Positions 9,114-17,254 of a stretch of 64,000 bases of DNA are shown here, piece after piece; position 1 is the stretch's first letter, and each line of letters starts with the position of its first letter. Under the pieces are notes generated by a model that had not been told where the DNA came from, did not search any database, and was given only the letters and a program-made list of their open reading frames with translations. The stretch is from Lachnospiraceae bacterium. Lineage in GTDB: Bacteria > Bacillota > Clostridia > Lachnospirales > Lachnospiraceae. Where the stretch lies: NCBI GenBank assembly GCA_022781985.1, contig JALESH010000086.1, forward strand, positions 18,195-82,194, given 5' to 3'. The position numbers were made by a program, and so were the translations under genes.

Positions 9114-10292
9114 ATGAAGAAGTTTAGCAAATTAATGAGTATTTTCCTTGCATCCACAATGGCTGTTTCTTTATTTGCAGGATGCGGAAAGGCCGCAGAC
9201 AGTGCCAGTGCTGATGCTGAAGGGGGAGCTGATGTCTTTAAGATTGGCGGCATCGGGCCGATTACGGGAGACAATGCAGAGTATGGGCTGGCAGTTCAGA
9301 ATGCATCTCAGCTGGCAGTGGATGAGATCAATGCCAACGGCGGCATCAACGGCTATCAGATAGCATTTAAGTTTCAGGATGATGAGACCGATGCTGAAAA
9401 GGCTGTTAATGCCTATAATACATTGAAGGACTGGGGGATGCAGATGCTGGCGGGAACCGTTACCAGCGGATGCAGTGTGGCAGTGGCTGAAAAAACAGCG
9501 GCTGACAACATGTTTCAGATTACTCCTTCCGGATCATCTGTAGACTGTGTAAAATTTGATAATGCATTCCGTGTATGCTTCTCTGATCCCAATCAGGGAC
9601 TGGCATCCGCTAAGTATATCGGTGAGAATGCCCTGGCATCCAAGGTAGCGGTTATCTATAACAGCTCAGATATCTATTCCTCGGGTATCTATGAAAAATT
9701 TGCGGCAGAGGCTGCCAACCAGCCCTTTGAGATCGTCTCTGCAGAAGCCTTTACAGCAGACAGTAAGACCGATTTCTCCGTACAGATCCAGAAGGCAAAG
9801 GATGCAGGCGCAGAGCTGGTATTTCTGCCCATTTATTACTCTGAGGCTGCCCTGATTCTGGCTCAGGCTGCTACACTTAACTATGCGCCTGACTTCTTTG
9901 GCTGTGATGGTCTGGACGGTCTTCTCAATGTGGAAAACTTCGATGCTTCCCTAGCAGAGGGCGTCATGCTCCTGACACCGTTTGCAGCAGATGCAGCAGA
10001 CGAAATGACCCAGAAGTTCGTAAAGGCTTATAAGGAGAAATACGGCAATACACCCAATCAGTTCGCCGCTGATGCCTATGATGCAATCTATGCTATCAAG
10101 CTGGCTGCGGAGGACGCAGGACTCACACCTGATATGGATGTATCTGCAATGTGTGAGGCTCTTAAGGGATCCATAACAAAGATTACCTTGGACGGACTGA
10201 CAGGCACAGGTATGACCTGGGATGCTTCCGGCGAGCCCAATAAGGAGCCAAAGGCAGTAAAGATTGTATCCGGTGCTTATACATCAATGTAA
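9114..10292 (+). CDS. livK: ABC transporter substrate-binding lipoprotein, branched-chain amino acid type
   Basis: This protein of about 392 residues has a lipoprotein signal peptide (MKKFSKLMSIFLASTMAVS) ending in the lipobox LFAGC, so it would be anchored outside the membrane through that cysteine. The mature part (from about IGGIGPITGDNAEYG) is a periplasmic-binding-protein type I fold of the LivJ/LivK group. ATG 9114 follows AAAGGAGG. The ligand is probably leucine, isoleucine or valine, but related proteins bind other small molecules. A terminator and a second promoter separate it from livHMGF, so the binding protein can be made in excess. Confidence 0.92.
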   Translation: MKKFSKLMSIFLASTMAVSLFAGCGKAADSASADAEGGADVFKIGGIGPITGDNAEYGLAVQNASQLAVDEINANGGINGYQIAFKFQDDETDAEKAVNAYNTLKDWGMQMLAGTVTSGCSVAVAEKTAADNMFQITPSGSSVDCVKFDNAFRVCFSDPNQGLASAKYIGENALASKVAVIYNSSDIYSSGIYEKFAAEAANQPFEIVSAEAFTADSKTDFSVQIQKAKDAGAELVFLPIYYSEAALILAQAATLNYAPDFFGCDGLDGLLNVENFDASLAEGVMLLTPFAADAADEMTQKFVKAYKEKYGNTPNQFAADAYDAIYAIKLAAEDAGLTPDMDVSAMCEALKGSITKITLDGLTGTGMTWDASGEPNKEPKAVKIVSGAYTSM

Positions 10293-10321
10293 TTCAATAT
10301 CTATATATTATGCAGCCAGAT

Positions 10322-10371
10322 GGGAAGGATGCGTAACCTGTGTTCAACAGGCTTTCGCATCCTTTCCTTTT
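10322..10371 (+). terminator. Terminator after livK
   Basis: A long stem pairs GGGAAGGATGCG (10322-10333) with CGCATCCTTTCC (10356-10367) through G-T wobbles, with an inner CCTGT/ACAGG hairpin and T-rich sequence after it. It would lower read-through into livH. Confidence 0.75.
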
Positions 10372-10420
10372 ATCATATTATTATCATATTATCTTATCGC
10401 TGTGCATATTCCATTATTTC

Positions 10421-10449
10421 TTGATTCTATGATAAATTGATGATATAAT
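10421..10449 (+). promoter_or_regulatory. Second promoter, driving livHMGF
   Basis: TTGATT at 10421-10426 and a perfect TATAAT at 10444-10449 are 17 bases apart, 40 bases before the livH start. Confidence 0.75.
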
Positions 10450-10489
10450 TAAGTTTCATAGTGTACAATTTGACGAAGAGGTGTTTCTT

Positions 10490-11374
10490 ATGAGTTTTAT
10501 TTCTTATCTGATTAATGGTGTGAGCCTGGGCAGCGTGTATGCAATCATTGCACTGGGATATACCATGGTATATGGGATCGCCAAAATGCTTAATTTTGCC
10601 CATGGGGATGTAATTATGGTGGGAGCATATGTGGTGTTTACTGTGGTAAGTACTATGGGGCTTCCGCCGGTTCTTGGCATTTTGCTGTCAGTGGCCATAT
10701 GCACTCTGTTAGGCGTAACTATTGAAAGAGTAGCATATAAGCCCCTGCGTAATGCAGGTTCTCCCCTGGCTGTGCTGATTACGGCAATCGGCGTAAGCTA
10801 TTTCCTTCAGAATGTAGCTTTGCTGATCTTTGGAGCCAACACCAAATCCTTTACCTCGGTAGTTCCATTAGAGGCGCTGGAGCTGGCAGGAGGGCAGCTC
10901 ATCCTGTCCGGTGTGACCATTGTGACGATCGTTACGGGAATCATCGTAATGGTGTGTCTGACCCTGTTTGTAAACAAGTCCAGGGCAGGCCAGGCTATGC
11001 TGGCAGTTTCAGAGGATAAAGGGGCAGCACAGCTCATGGGCATCAATGTGAATGGCACCATCGCTCTCACCTTTGCCATAGGCTCTGCTCTTGCGGCCGT
11101 TGCCGGGCTGCTTTTATGCTCGGCCTATCCTTCTCTGACGCCTTATACCGGTGCCATGCCCGGGATAAAAGCATTTGTGGCCGCAGTATTTGGAGGGATC
11201 GGTTCCATTCCGGGAGCCATGATCGGGGGTATCCTCCTGGGTATCATAGAGATATTGGGAAAGGCATATATTTCCTCACAGATGGCAGATGCCATCGTGT
11301 TTGCAGTACTCATCGTGGTTCTTCTCGTTAAGCCCACTGGTATTTTAGGAAAAAATGTACAGGAAAAAGTGTAA
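10490..11374 (+). CDS. livH: Branched-chain amino acid ABC permease LivH
   Basis: The protein of about 294 residues begins MSFISYLINGVSLGSVYAII and contains GYTMVYGIAKMLNFAHGD, the LivH family signature, with about eight hydrophobic segments. It would form the membrane channel together with LivM. ATG 10490 is eight bases after GAAGAGG; an in-frame GTG at 10481 overlaps that site and is less likely. LivM starts nine bases after its stop. Confidence 0.93.
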   Translation: MSFISYLINGVSLGSVYAIIALGYTMVYGIAKMLNFAHGDVIMVGAYVVFTVVSTMGLPPVLGILLSVAICTLLGVTIERVAYKPLRNAGSPLAVLITAIGVSYFLQNVALLIFGANTKSFTSVVPLEALELAGGQLILSGVTIVTIVTGIIVMVCLTLFVNKSRAGQAMLAVSEDKGAAQLMGINVNGTIALTFAIGSALAAVAGLLLCSAYPSLTPYTGAMPGIKAFVAAVFGGIGSIPGAMIGGILLGIIEILGKAYISSQMADAIVFAVLIVVLLVKPTGILGKNVQEKV

Positions 11375-11383
11375 GGAGCCGCC

Positions 11384-12460
11384 ATGAAAAAGCTAAAGAT
11401 CAATAAGACTACCAAACATAATTTTATTACATATTTGATGGTGTTCATCGCATTTGCAGCGGCCAGCCTGCTGCTGGCGGCAGGGCAGATGTCCAGTCTG
11501 ATGGAAGGACTTCTGGTTCCTCTCTGCATCTATGTGATGCTGGCCATTTCCCTGAATCTGACGGTAGGCATCCTGGGAGAGCTGAGTCTGGGACATGCCG
11601 GTTTTATGTGCGTGGGTGCATTTTCCAGTGCCTTCTTTTCAAAATGTACGGAAGGGACGCTGCCGGACGGATTTCGTTTTTTCATCGCCATCCTGATCGG
11701 AGCTGCAGCAGCCGGAGTCTTTGGTATTCTGATCGGTATCCCGGTGCTCAGGCTGAAAGGAGATTATCTGGCCATTGTCACATTGGCTTTTGGTGAAATA
11801 ATTAAAAATCTGGTTAATGTACTTTATATTGGAAAGGATCAGAATGGTTTTCATTTCTCTATGAAGGATTCGATCTCCCTGAATCTGGATCCGGAAGGCC
11901 AGATCATCGTCAACGGTGCCCAGGGAATCACCGGTACTCCCAATGATTCCAGTTTTATAATAGGTATTATACTGATTTTTATCTCCTTGGCAGTCATTCT
12001 GAATCTGATCAATTCCAGGGATGGCCGTGCCATTATGTCAATACGGGACAACCGTATTGCAGCAGAATCTGTGGGAATCAATATCACAAAGTATAAGCTG
12101 ATGGCATTTTCCATTTCGGCAGCCATCGCTGGAGCAGCAGGTGTGCTTTATGCCCATAATCTGTCCACCCTGACTGCGTCTCCAAAAAACTTTGGCTACA
12201 ATATGTCTATCATGATTTTAGTCTTTGTGGTGCTGGGAGGCATCGGTAATATCAGAGGATCCATGATAGCTGCAGTGATCCTTACCCTGCTTCCGGAGCT
12301 TTTGAGAGGCTTGAGCGATTACCGTATGCTCATTTATGCTATTGTACTGATCGCTATGATGCTGTTCAACTGGAGTCCCAGGGCTGTGGAATGGAAGGAA
12401 GGTATGAAGGAGAAATATTTGGGCGGACTGAAAAAACGCAGAGAAAAGGAGGTTAAGTGA
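11384..12460 (+). CDS. livM: Branched-chain amino acid ABC permease LivM
   Basis: The 358-residue membrane protein shows the LivM features LTVGILGELSLGHAGFMCVG and GDYLAIVTLAFGEIIKN plus a charged cytoplasmic tail (KKRREKEVK). It pairs with LivH as the second permease subunit. TAAGGAG precedes ATG 11384, overlapping the end of livH. The stop is followed after one base by livG. Confidence 0.94.
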   Translation: MKKLKINKTTKHNFITYLMVFIAFAAASLLLAAGQMSSLMEGLLVPLCIYVMLAISLNLTVGILGELSLGHAGFMCVGAFSSAFFSKCTEGTLPDGFRFFIAILIGAAAAGVFGILIGIPVLRLKGDYLAIVTLAFGEIIKNLVNVLYIGKDQNGFHFSMKDSISLNLDPEGQIIVNGAQGITGTPNDSSFIIGIILIFISLAVILNLINSRDGRAIMSIRDNRIAAESVGINITKYKLMAFSISAAIAGAAGVLYAHNLSTLTASPKNFGYNMSIMILVFVVLGGIGNIRGSMIAAVILTLLPELLRGLSDYRMLIYAIVLIAMMLFNWSPRAVEWKEGMKEKYLGGLKKRREKEVK

Positions 12461-12461
12461 T

Positions 12462-13220
12462 ATGTCATTACTGGAAGTCAGTAATTTAACCATTTCCTTT
12501 GGTGGGCTCAGGGCTGTGGACAGTTTTAATCTTCAGATTAAAAAAGGGCAGCTATATGGCCTGATCGGGCCAAACGGCGCGGGAAAGACTACTGTTTTTA
12601 ATCTGCTGACAGGAGTATATAAACCCAATGAAGGGATTGTCAGGCTTGACAGCCAGGACATCACGGGCATGAAAACCATTGAGATCAACAAGGCAGGCAT
12701 TGCCCGTACCTTTCAGAATATCCGTCTGTTCAGAAATCTGACCGTTCTGGACAATGTGAAGGCAGGGCTTCACAACAATTACAGGTATACTGCAATAGAG
12801 GGCATCCTTCGACTGCCTAGGTATTATAAGACAGAGAGGCGGATGAATGAGAAGGCCATGGAGCTGTTAGAGGTATTTGGCCTGGATGAGGAAGCGGGCT
12901 GCCTTGCCTCCAATCTTCCCTACGGTAAGCAGCGTAAATTGGAAATAGCGCGAGCTCTTGCAACGGAGCCAAAGCTTTTGCTTCTGGATGAGCCGGCGGC
13001 GGGTATGAATCCCAATGAGACAGGAGAGCTTATGGATACCATCCGTTTTGTCAGAGACCGTTTTGATATGACAATTTTGCTGATTGAGCATGATATGAAG
13101 CTTGTCTCCGGCATCTGTGAGGAACTGACAGTGCTCAATTTTGGCCGAATTCTTACCCAGGGTGAAACAGCTGAAGTTCTGAACGATCCACAGGTAATTA
13201 CAGCATATTTAGGTGAATAG
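12462..13220 (+). CDS. livG: Branched-chain amino acid ABC ATPase LivG
   Basis: The 252-residue ATPase has Walker A GPNGAGKT (about residues 36-43), Walker B LLLLDEPAAGMN and the H-loop histidine in LIEHDMKLV. The signature motif reads LPYGKQRKLE in place of the usual LSxGQ, a variant common in LivG proteins. With LivF it forms the motor pair of the transporter. Confidence 0.94.
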   Translation: MSLLEVSNLTISFGGLRAVDSFNLQIKKGQLYGLIGPNGAGKTTVFNLLTGVYKPNEGIVRLDSQDITGMKTIEINKAGIARTFQNIRLFRNLTVLDNVKAGLHNNYRYTAIEGILRLPRYYKTERRMNEKAMELLEVFGLDEEAGCLASNLPYGKQRKLEIARALATEPKLLLLDEPAAGMNPNETGELMDTIRFVRDRFDMTILLIEHDMKLVSGICEELTVLNFGRILTQGETAEVLNDPQVITAYLGE

Positions 13221-13233
13221 GAGGAAACAGGAG

Positions 13234-13947
13234 ATGGCTATGCTGGAAATCAGGGATCTGGAAGTTTATTATGGTATGATACATGCAATTAAAGGGATTT
13301 CCTTTGAGGTAAGGGAGGGTGAGGTTATCGCACTGATAGGGGCCAATGGTGCAGGAAAAACCACCACACTTCATACTATTACCGGACTGCTCCAAGCCAA
13401 AGCAGGAAGCATACTTTTTGAGGGGCAGGATATCAGCAGAATGCCCGGATATAAGATCGTTTCAAGGGGAATGGCACATGTGCCGGAGGGAAGAAGGGTA
13501 TTTGCTCAGCTGTCAGTACTGCAGAACCTTCGTATGGGTGCCTATACAAGAAAGGATAAAAAGGAAATCGAGGATACGCTCAGGCTGGTGTACCAAAGAT
13601 TTCCCCGGCTGGAGGAACGCCAGAACCAGATGGCAGGTACCTTGAGCGGCGGAGAGCAGCAGATGCTTGCTATGGGAAGAGCTCTTATGTCCCATCCCAG
13701 GATTATCCTGATGGATGAACCCTCCATGGGGCTGTCCCCTATTTTTGTGAATGAGATCTTCGATATTATTAAAGAAGTAAGTGCAGGCGGGACCACTGTT
13801 CTTCTGGTGGAGCAGAATGCAAAAAAAGCACTGTCCATTGCTGATCGTGCCTATGTGCTGGAAACAGGTAAAATTGTACTGGAAGGAAAGGCTGAGGATC
13901 TGCTGAACGATGATTCTATTAAGAAAGCCTACCTTGGCGAAGCTTAA
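13234..13947 (+). CDS. livF: Branched-chain amino acid ABC ATPase LivF
   Basis: The protein of about 237 residues has Walker A GANGAGKT, signature LSGGEQQML, Walker B ILMDEPSMGLSP and the H-loop position replaced by Gln (LLVEQNAKKA), all typical of LivF. I chose ATG 13234, downstream of GGAGGAAACAGGAG; the open frame extends back to 13213 inside livG. It completes the transporter operon. Confidence 0.94.
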   Translation: MAMLEIRDLEVYYGMIHAIKGISFEVREGEVIALIGANGAGKTTTLHTITGLLQAKAGSILFEGQDISRMPGYKIVSRGMAHVPEGRRVFAQLSVLQNLRMGAYTRKDKKEIEDTLRLVYQRFPRLEERQNQMAGTLSGGEQQMLAMGRALMSHPRIILMDEPSMGLSPIFVNEIFDIIKEVSAGGTTVLLVEQNAKKALSIADRAYVLETGKIVLEGKAEDLLNDDSIKKAYLGEA

Positions 13948-13971
13948 AAAGAACTGGAAGGAGCTGCAAAG

Positions 13972-14604
13972 ATGGATCAAAAGGTAGTTATCACCATAGC
14001 CAGGCAGTATGGAAGCGGTGGCCGTACCATCGGTGAGATGCTTGCTAGGAGCATGAATATTCACTATTATGATAAGGAGCTGCTGCGGCTGGCCTCGGAA
14101 GACAGCGGCATTTATGAAGGTTTATTTGAGAATGCGGATGAAAAGGTGAAAATGTCCCATTTGTTTAAGATGGTTAAGAATGTCTATCAGGGGCAGCTGA
14201 TCCCTCCTGAAAGTGAGGATTTTGTTTCTGATCATAATCTCTTTAACTACCAGGCAAAAATTATTAAGCAGCTGGCTGAAGAAGAATCCTGTGTGATCAT
14301 AGGGCGGTGTGCAGACTATGTGCTGAGAGAGTTTGATAATGTACTGAGTGTATTCATCCATGCTCCCCGTGATTACTGTATCGAACAGGCTGCCAGGAAG
14401 CTCAGCATGTCTTCCAGAGATCTGGAGAAATATATCGTCAAAACAGACAGGAGACGTGCGGAATATTATAAATATTATACCGGCAGAGAGTGGACGGATG
14501 CCCGCAATTATGACTTGTGTCTGGACAGCTCCAAGCTGGGATTTGAACGTTGTGTTGAGGAAATTAAATCTTACATTAAAGTGAGGTTTCATGATGGATT
14601 ATGA
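13972..14604 (+). CDS. Cytidylate kinase-like protein (copy 1)
   Basis: This 210-residue protein belongs to the cytidylate-kinase-like group: it begins with a variant P-loop (ITIARQYGSGGRTIGEMLA) and contains the IIGRCADYVL motif. It is distinct from the essential Cmk, so the substrate is not known and nucleotide kinase activity is only assumed. It starts 24 bases after livF in the same transcript and ends before a strong terminator. A paralogue at 18584-19207 shares the P-loop, the GRCADY motif and the late segment with YYxYY and YDLC(L/I)(D/N)SS. Location in a transporter operon could mean a regulatory or metabolic link, but this is inference. Confidence 0.85.
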   Translation: MDQKVVITIARQYGSGGRTIGEMLARSMNIHYYDKELLRLASEDSGIYEGLFENADEKVKMSHLFKMVKNVYQGQLIPPESEDFVSDHNLFNYQAKIIKQLAEEESCVIIGRCADYVLREFDNVLSVFIHAPRDYCIEQAARKLSMSSRDLEKYIVKTDRRRAEYYKYYTGREWTDARNYDLCLDSSKLGFERCVEEIKSYIKVRFHDGL

Positions 14605-14644
14605 AGATGATCCATGATTTGAAAAATGAACAGGTATATGATAC

Positions 14645-14685
14645 AAAGCGATATGTACTCCATGAGGAATGCATATCGCTTTTTT
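14645..14685 (+). terminator. Terminator of the livHMGF operon
   Basis: AAAGCGATATG (14645-14655) pairs with CATATCGCTTT (14672-14682), followed by T residues to 14685. The A-rich left flank may also let it work for lexA on the other strand. Confidence 0.85.
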
Positions 14686-14695
14686 GGCAGAATAT

Positions 14696-15313
14696 TCAGG
14701 TGAATGCGCGAAAGATCCCAAAAACCTTTCCCAGAATACGGCAGTCATCCACAATGATGGGATCCATGGTATCATTTTCAGGTTGTAGCCGAATATGCCC
14801 ATTTTCTTTATAGAACGTCTTTACAGTGGCTGAATCCTCCACAAGGGCTACCACAATATCTCCATTAGATGCAGTATTGCAGCAATTAACAAAAATCTGA
14901 TCACCGTCAAAGATTCCGGCGTTGATCATGGATTCTCCCCTTACAGTGAGTGCGAAGGATTCTCCGCGAGGTACAAATTCGGCAGGAATTGGAAAGTAGC
15001 TTTGAATATTTTCCTCAGCAAATATCGGCTCACCTGCGGCCACGCGGCCTATCACAGGCAGACTGACCATCTCCGTCCGGACTGTCTGAAATCCGTCATC
15101 ACAGATCTCTATTGCACGGGGCTTGGTAGGATCTCTTCTGATATATCCATTTTTCTCCAATGTCTCAAGATGTGAATGGACAGAAGAGGTTGATTTCAGG
15201 CTGACTGCTTCACATATCTCCCGTACTGCCGGGGGATATCCTCGCTTCAGTATCGAATCCTTTATATATTCTAATATTTCCAACTGCTTTGCACTGATTT
15301 TTCCGTATCCCAT
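14696..15313 (-). CDS. lexA: LexA repressor
   Basis: The 205-residue protein has a winged-helix N-terminus (about 1-70, [20 protein letters not shown]) and a peptidase S24 C-terminus. The self-cleavage site A93-G94 (VAAGEP), the catalytic S128 (RGESM) and K165 are all present. It represses SOS genes until RecA filaments trigger its cleavage. The start at 15313 follows GGAGG and matches the family; the open frame upstream is spurious. It diverges from a LysM membrane gene, and LexA-box-like sites lie between them, so it probably represses both itself and that gene. Confidence 0.96.
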   Translation of the reverse strand: MGYGKISAKQLEILEYIKDSILKRGYPPAVREICEAVSLKSTSSVHSHLETLEKNGYIRRDPTKPRAIEICDDGFQTVRTEMVSLPVIGRVAAGEPIFAEENIQSYFPIPAEFVPRGESFALTVRGESMINAGIFDGDQIFVNCCNTASNGDIVVALVEDSATVKTFYKENGHIRLQPENDTMDPIIVDDCRILGKVFGIFRAFT

Positions 15314-15340
15314 ATGATTCCTCCAGGTAATGTTTATAGT

Positions 15341-15369
15341 ATTATAGCATGATAAGGAAAGGATGGCAA
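15341..15369 (-). promoter_or_regulatory. lexA promoter
   Basis: On the minus strand TTGCCA (15369-15364) and TATAAT (15346-15341) are separated by 17 bases, about 30 bases before the lexA start. Confidence 0.75.
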
Positions 15370-15379
15370 ATAAATATGC

Positions 15380-15474
15380 CAAATGTTTGTTCGTTTTTAT
15401 GCTAATGGTATTGACAGCAGAATATTTGTTCGATATAATACAGCTATAAGAACATGTGTTTGCAACATTTGTTC
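15380..15474. promoter_or_regulatory. Cluster of LexA (SOS) box-like sites
   Basis: Four sites resemble the Bacillus-type box CGAACRNRYGTTYG. Site 1 (15380-15393, minus) reads CGAACAAACATTTG. Site 2 (about 15420-15432, minus) reads CGAACAAATATTC and lies in the spacer of the LysM-gene promoter. Site 3 (15450-15462, plus) reads GAACATGTGTTTG and is the best match. Site 4 (15463-15474, minus) reads GAACAAATGTTG. Sites 2-4 would block the LysM-gene promoter; site 1 lies just upstream of the lexA -35 element. Confidence 0.7.
15411..15439 (+). promoter_or_regulatory. Consensus promoter of the LysM (YneA-like) gene
   Basis: TTGACA at 15411-15416 and TATAAT at 15434-15439 with a 17-base spacer match the sigma-A consensus perfectly. 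A LexA-like site overlaps the spacer and two lie just downstream, so this looks like a strong promoter held off by LexA. Confidence 0.85.
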
Positions 15475-15543
15475 TGGTGTTGATAAGATGGTTTTGCCCG
15501 GACTGTTATGATCAATACGAAATGAGACAAAGGAGGAGATCCA

Positions 15544-15963
15544 ATGAATCCTAGGGAAATCAACCGGAACCTTGGCCTTTCTAACAAGTCTCCGGACTTA
15601 AATGGGAAGAGGAAGATAAAAATGAGAGAATGCGGCAGGAGTAAAAGGAAGAGACAGCAACAGAACAGGCTGCTTTCTGCTTTGGCACTTTGCCTCGTCG
15701 CAGTACTGCCGTTTACCATGAATGTTTTTTTCTCCCATGCAAAGACAGAAAGCACTGATATGGCCTTCAAATATTATAAAAGTGTGCTGGTGAGAGAGGG
15801 TGATACATTATGGGATATTGTATACCAGAATGGGGGAGTGGGATATCAGACAGCAGAAGTCTGCATACAGGAAATTATAAAAGTGAATGGAATGCATAAT
15901 GATAGAATTACTGCAGGCAGTTACCTTGTTGTTCCCTGCTATACAGACATATCCGCACATTAG
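15544..15963 (+). CDS. Membrane LysM protein, probable SOS cell-division inhibitor (YneA-like)
   Basis: The 139-residue protein has a basic cytoplasmic start, one membrane segment (about 42-63) and a single extracellular LysM domain (about 80-131, beginning VLVREGDTLWDIV). In Bacillus subtilis, YneA has the same small membrane-LysM layout, is encoded divergently from lexA, and delays division during the SOS response. Sequence identity to YneA cannot be judged here; the assignment rests on architecture, position and LexA sites. The N-terminal cytoplasmic part is longer than in YneA. AAAGGAGG precedes ATG 15544; M27, after GAGGAAG, is an alternative start. Confidence 0.75.
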   Translation: MNPREINRNLGLSNKSPDLNGKRKIKMRECGRSKRKRQQQNRLLSALALCLVAVLPFTMNVFFSHAKTESTDMAFKYYKSVLVREGDTLWDIVYQNGGVGYQTAEVCIQEIIKVNGMHNDRITAGSYLVVPCYTDISAH

Positions 15964-16022
15964 AGCACTAAAGCCATAAGATGGGGATGCATTAGGAGGG
16001 CAACAGGGAGGCCATAAAACCC

Positions 16023-17075
16023 TTATGGCTCCCGCAATTTGACAGCATTGGCAGCTCTGCGTTTTCTTTCGTCCTCCAGAGCAGCGTAGTGTTTTCTGGT
16101 AGTATTCACATCTTTATGTCCAAGTACATCTGCTACAAGGTAAATGTCGCCTGTTTCACGATACAGGGAGGTTCCATAGGTACTTCTGAGCTTATGGGGA
16201 GTGATTTTTTTTAATGAGGTAACAGCAGAAGCGTATTTTTTAACCAGATTTTCAACTGCACGTACGGTAATTCTCCGGTTCTGGATGGATAAAAACAGCG
16301 CATGCTCATGACCTGCCAACGGAATGATGTGGTTTCTGTGTTCCAGATAATTCTTTAAGGCTTTTTCCACCTCATCCCCAAAATAAACCGCCGTTTCATA
16401 ACCTCCCTTCCTTCTGATATGTATGCCATTATTTTTAAAATCCAGATCCTCTATGTCTATGCCCACACATTCTGAGACGCGGATTCCTGTTCCCAATAGT
16501 AACGTGAGAAGAGCCACATCCCTTAGTTTTGTTTTTTCATGGTACCGCCGTTGATTCTTTGTCAGACTGGCACCTTCCTCAGCCTGATCCAGCAGACTGG
16601 CTACTTCATCTGCATCAAGGCGGATGATTTCCTTCTGATGAAGCTTGGGCATTGGAATCAGCACAGCAGGATTTTTCTCAATCAGCTCGGCCTGGTAATA
16701 ATAGTTGTAGAAACTTCGGAGAGAAGCCAGCTTTCTGGATTTCCCCCTTTCCTGGTTTGTTATTTCCCTATCGTCCTTCTGATAATAGCTGATATACTCC
16801 AGATATTCCTCTATATCCTCCCTGGTGATAGAATCCAATATCTTAAGAGGAAAGTCCTTTATATCCATTTTACTGCAGCTGCTGTTTTTTTCATGCATAA
16901 ACTCAAAAAAAACCCTGAGATCATAGGCATAGGCCAGCCTGGTTCTGGGAGAGGTGTTATTTTCTATGCCTCGGAAAAATTGCCTGCAGAAGGGGGGAAG
17001 CTCTTCCAGAATATTTCGCATCCGTACTGTATTGATTTTATTTTGTTCATCATGATAGTTTTTTTTGTTTTCCAT
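16023..17075 (-). CDS. XerC/D-like tyrosine recombinase
   Basis: The protein of about 350 residues has an N-terminal SAM-like core-binding domain (about 25-130) and a catalytic domain with the full set of residues R199 (GTGIRVSE), K223, H294 and R297 (HKLR), H320 (LGHKD) and nucleophile Y330. That makes it an active-looking site-specific recombinase. No phage or transposon genes adjoin it, and it sits beside lexA, so a housekeeping chromosome-resolution or Xer-like role is more likely than integration of a mobile element. The start at 17075 (MENKKN) was chosen with AAAGGA about 14 bases upstream; 17126 is an alternative. Confidence 0.85.
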   Translation of the reverse strand: MENKKNYHDEQNKINTVRMRNILEELPPFCRQFFRGIENNTSPRTRLAYAYDLRVFFEFMHEKNSSCSKMDIKDFPLKILDSITREDIEEYLEYISYYQKDDREITNQERGKSRKLASLRSFYNYYYQAELIEKNPAVLIPMPKLHQKEIIRLDADEVASLLDQAEEGASLTKNQRRYHEKTKLRDVALLTLLLGTGIRVSECVGIDIEDLDFKNNGIHIRRKGGYETAVYFGDEVEKALKNYLEHRNHIIPLAGHEHALFLSIQNRRITVRAVENLVKKYASAVTSLKKITPHKLRSTYGTSLYRETGDIYLVADVLGHKDVNTTRKHYAALEDERKRRAANAVKLREP

Positions 17076-17210
17076 TAATATACAGACCATCCTTTCGGGT
17101 TGCCATTTAGAATCAGATCTTATCAAAATTAATATTATACTATTTTATTTAAAAATTCTATGGCATTTTAATACTTTTTGCAGTTCAGTGTACATTCGAA
17201 TGAAATAATG

Positions 17211-17219
17211 TGATATAAT
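17211..17219 (+). promoter_or_regulatory. Extended -10 promoter of the AI-2E family gene
   Basis: TGATATAAT at 17211-17219 is an extended -10 element. No good -35 is seen at the right distance. AAAGGAG follows at 17235-17241. Confidence 0.5.
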
Positions 17220-17254
17220 AAGCAGAAAGAATCTAAAGGAGCATGCGGAAGCAT

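Noticed and set aside
12462..13220. LivG with a broken ABC signature motif (LPYGKQ)
   Set aside because: This variation is common in LivG proteins, and the other ATPase motifs are intact.
15970..16029. Terminator between the LysM gene and the recombinase
   Set aside because: Short AGCCATAAG/CTTATGGCT and GCCATAA/TTATGGC pairings exist, but neither is followed by a T-run.
16023..17075. Tyrosine recombinase as the integrase of a second mobile element
   Set aside because: Its neighbours on both sides are ordinary chromosomal genes with no att-like repeats, so a Xer-like housekeeping role is more likely.
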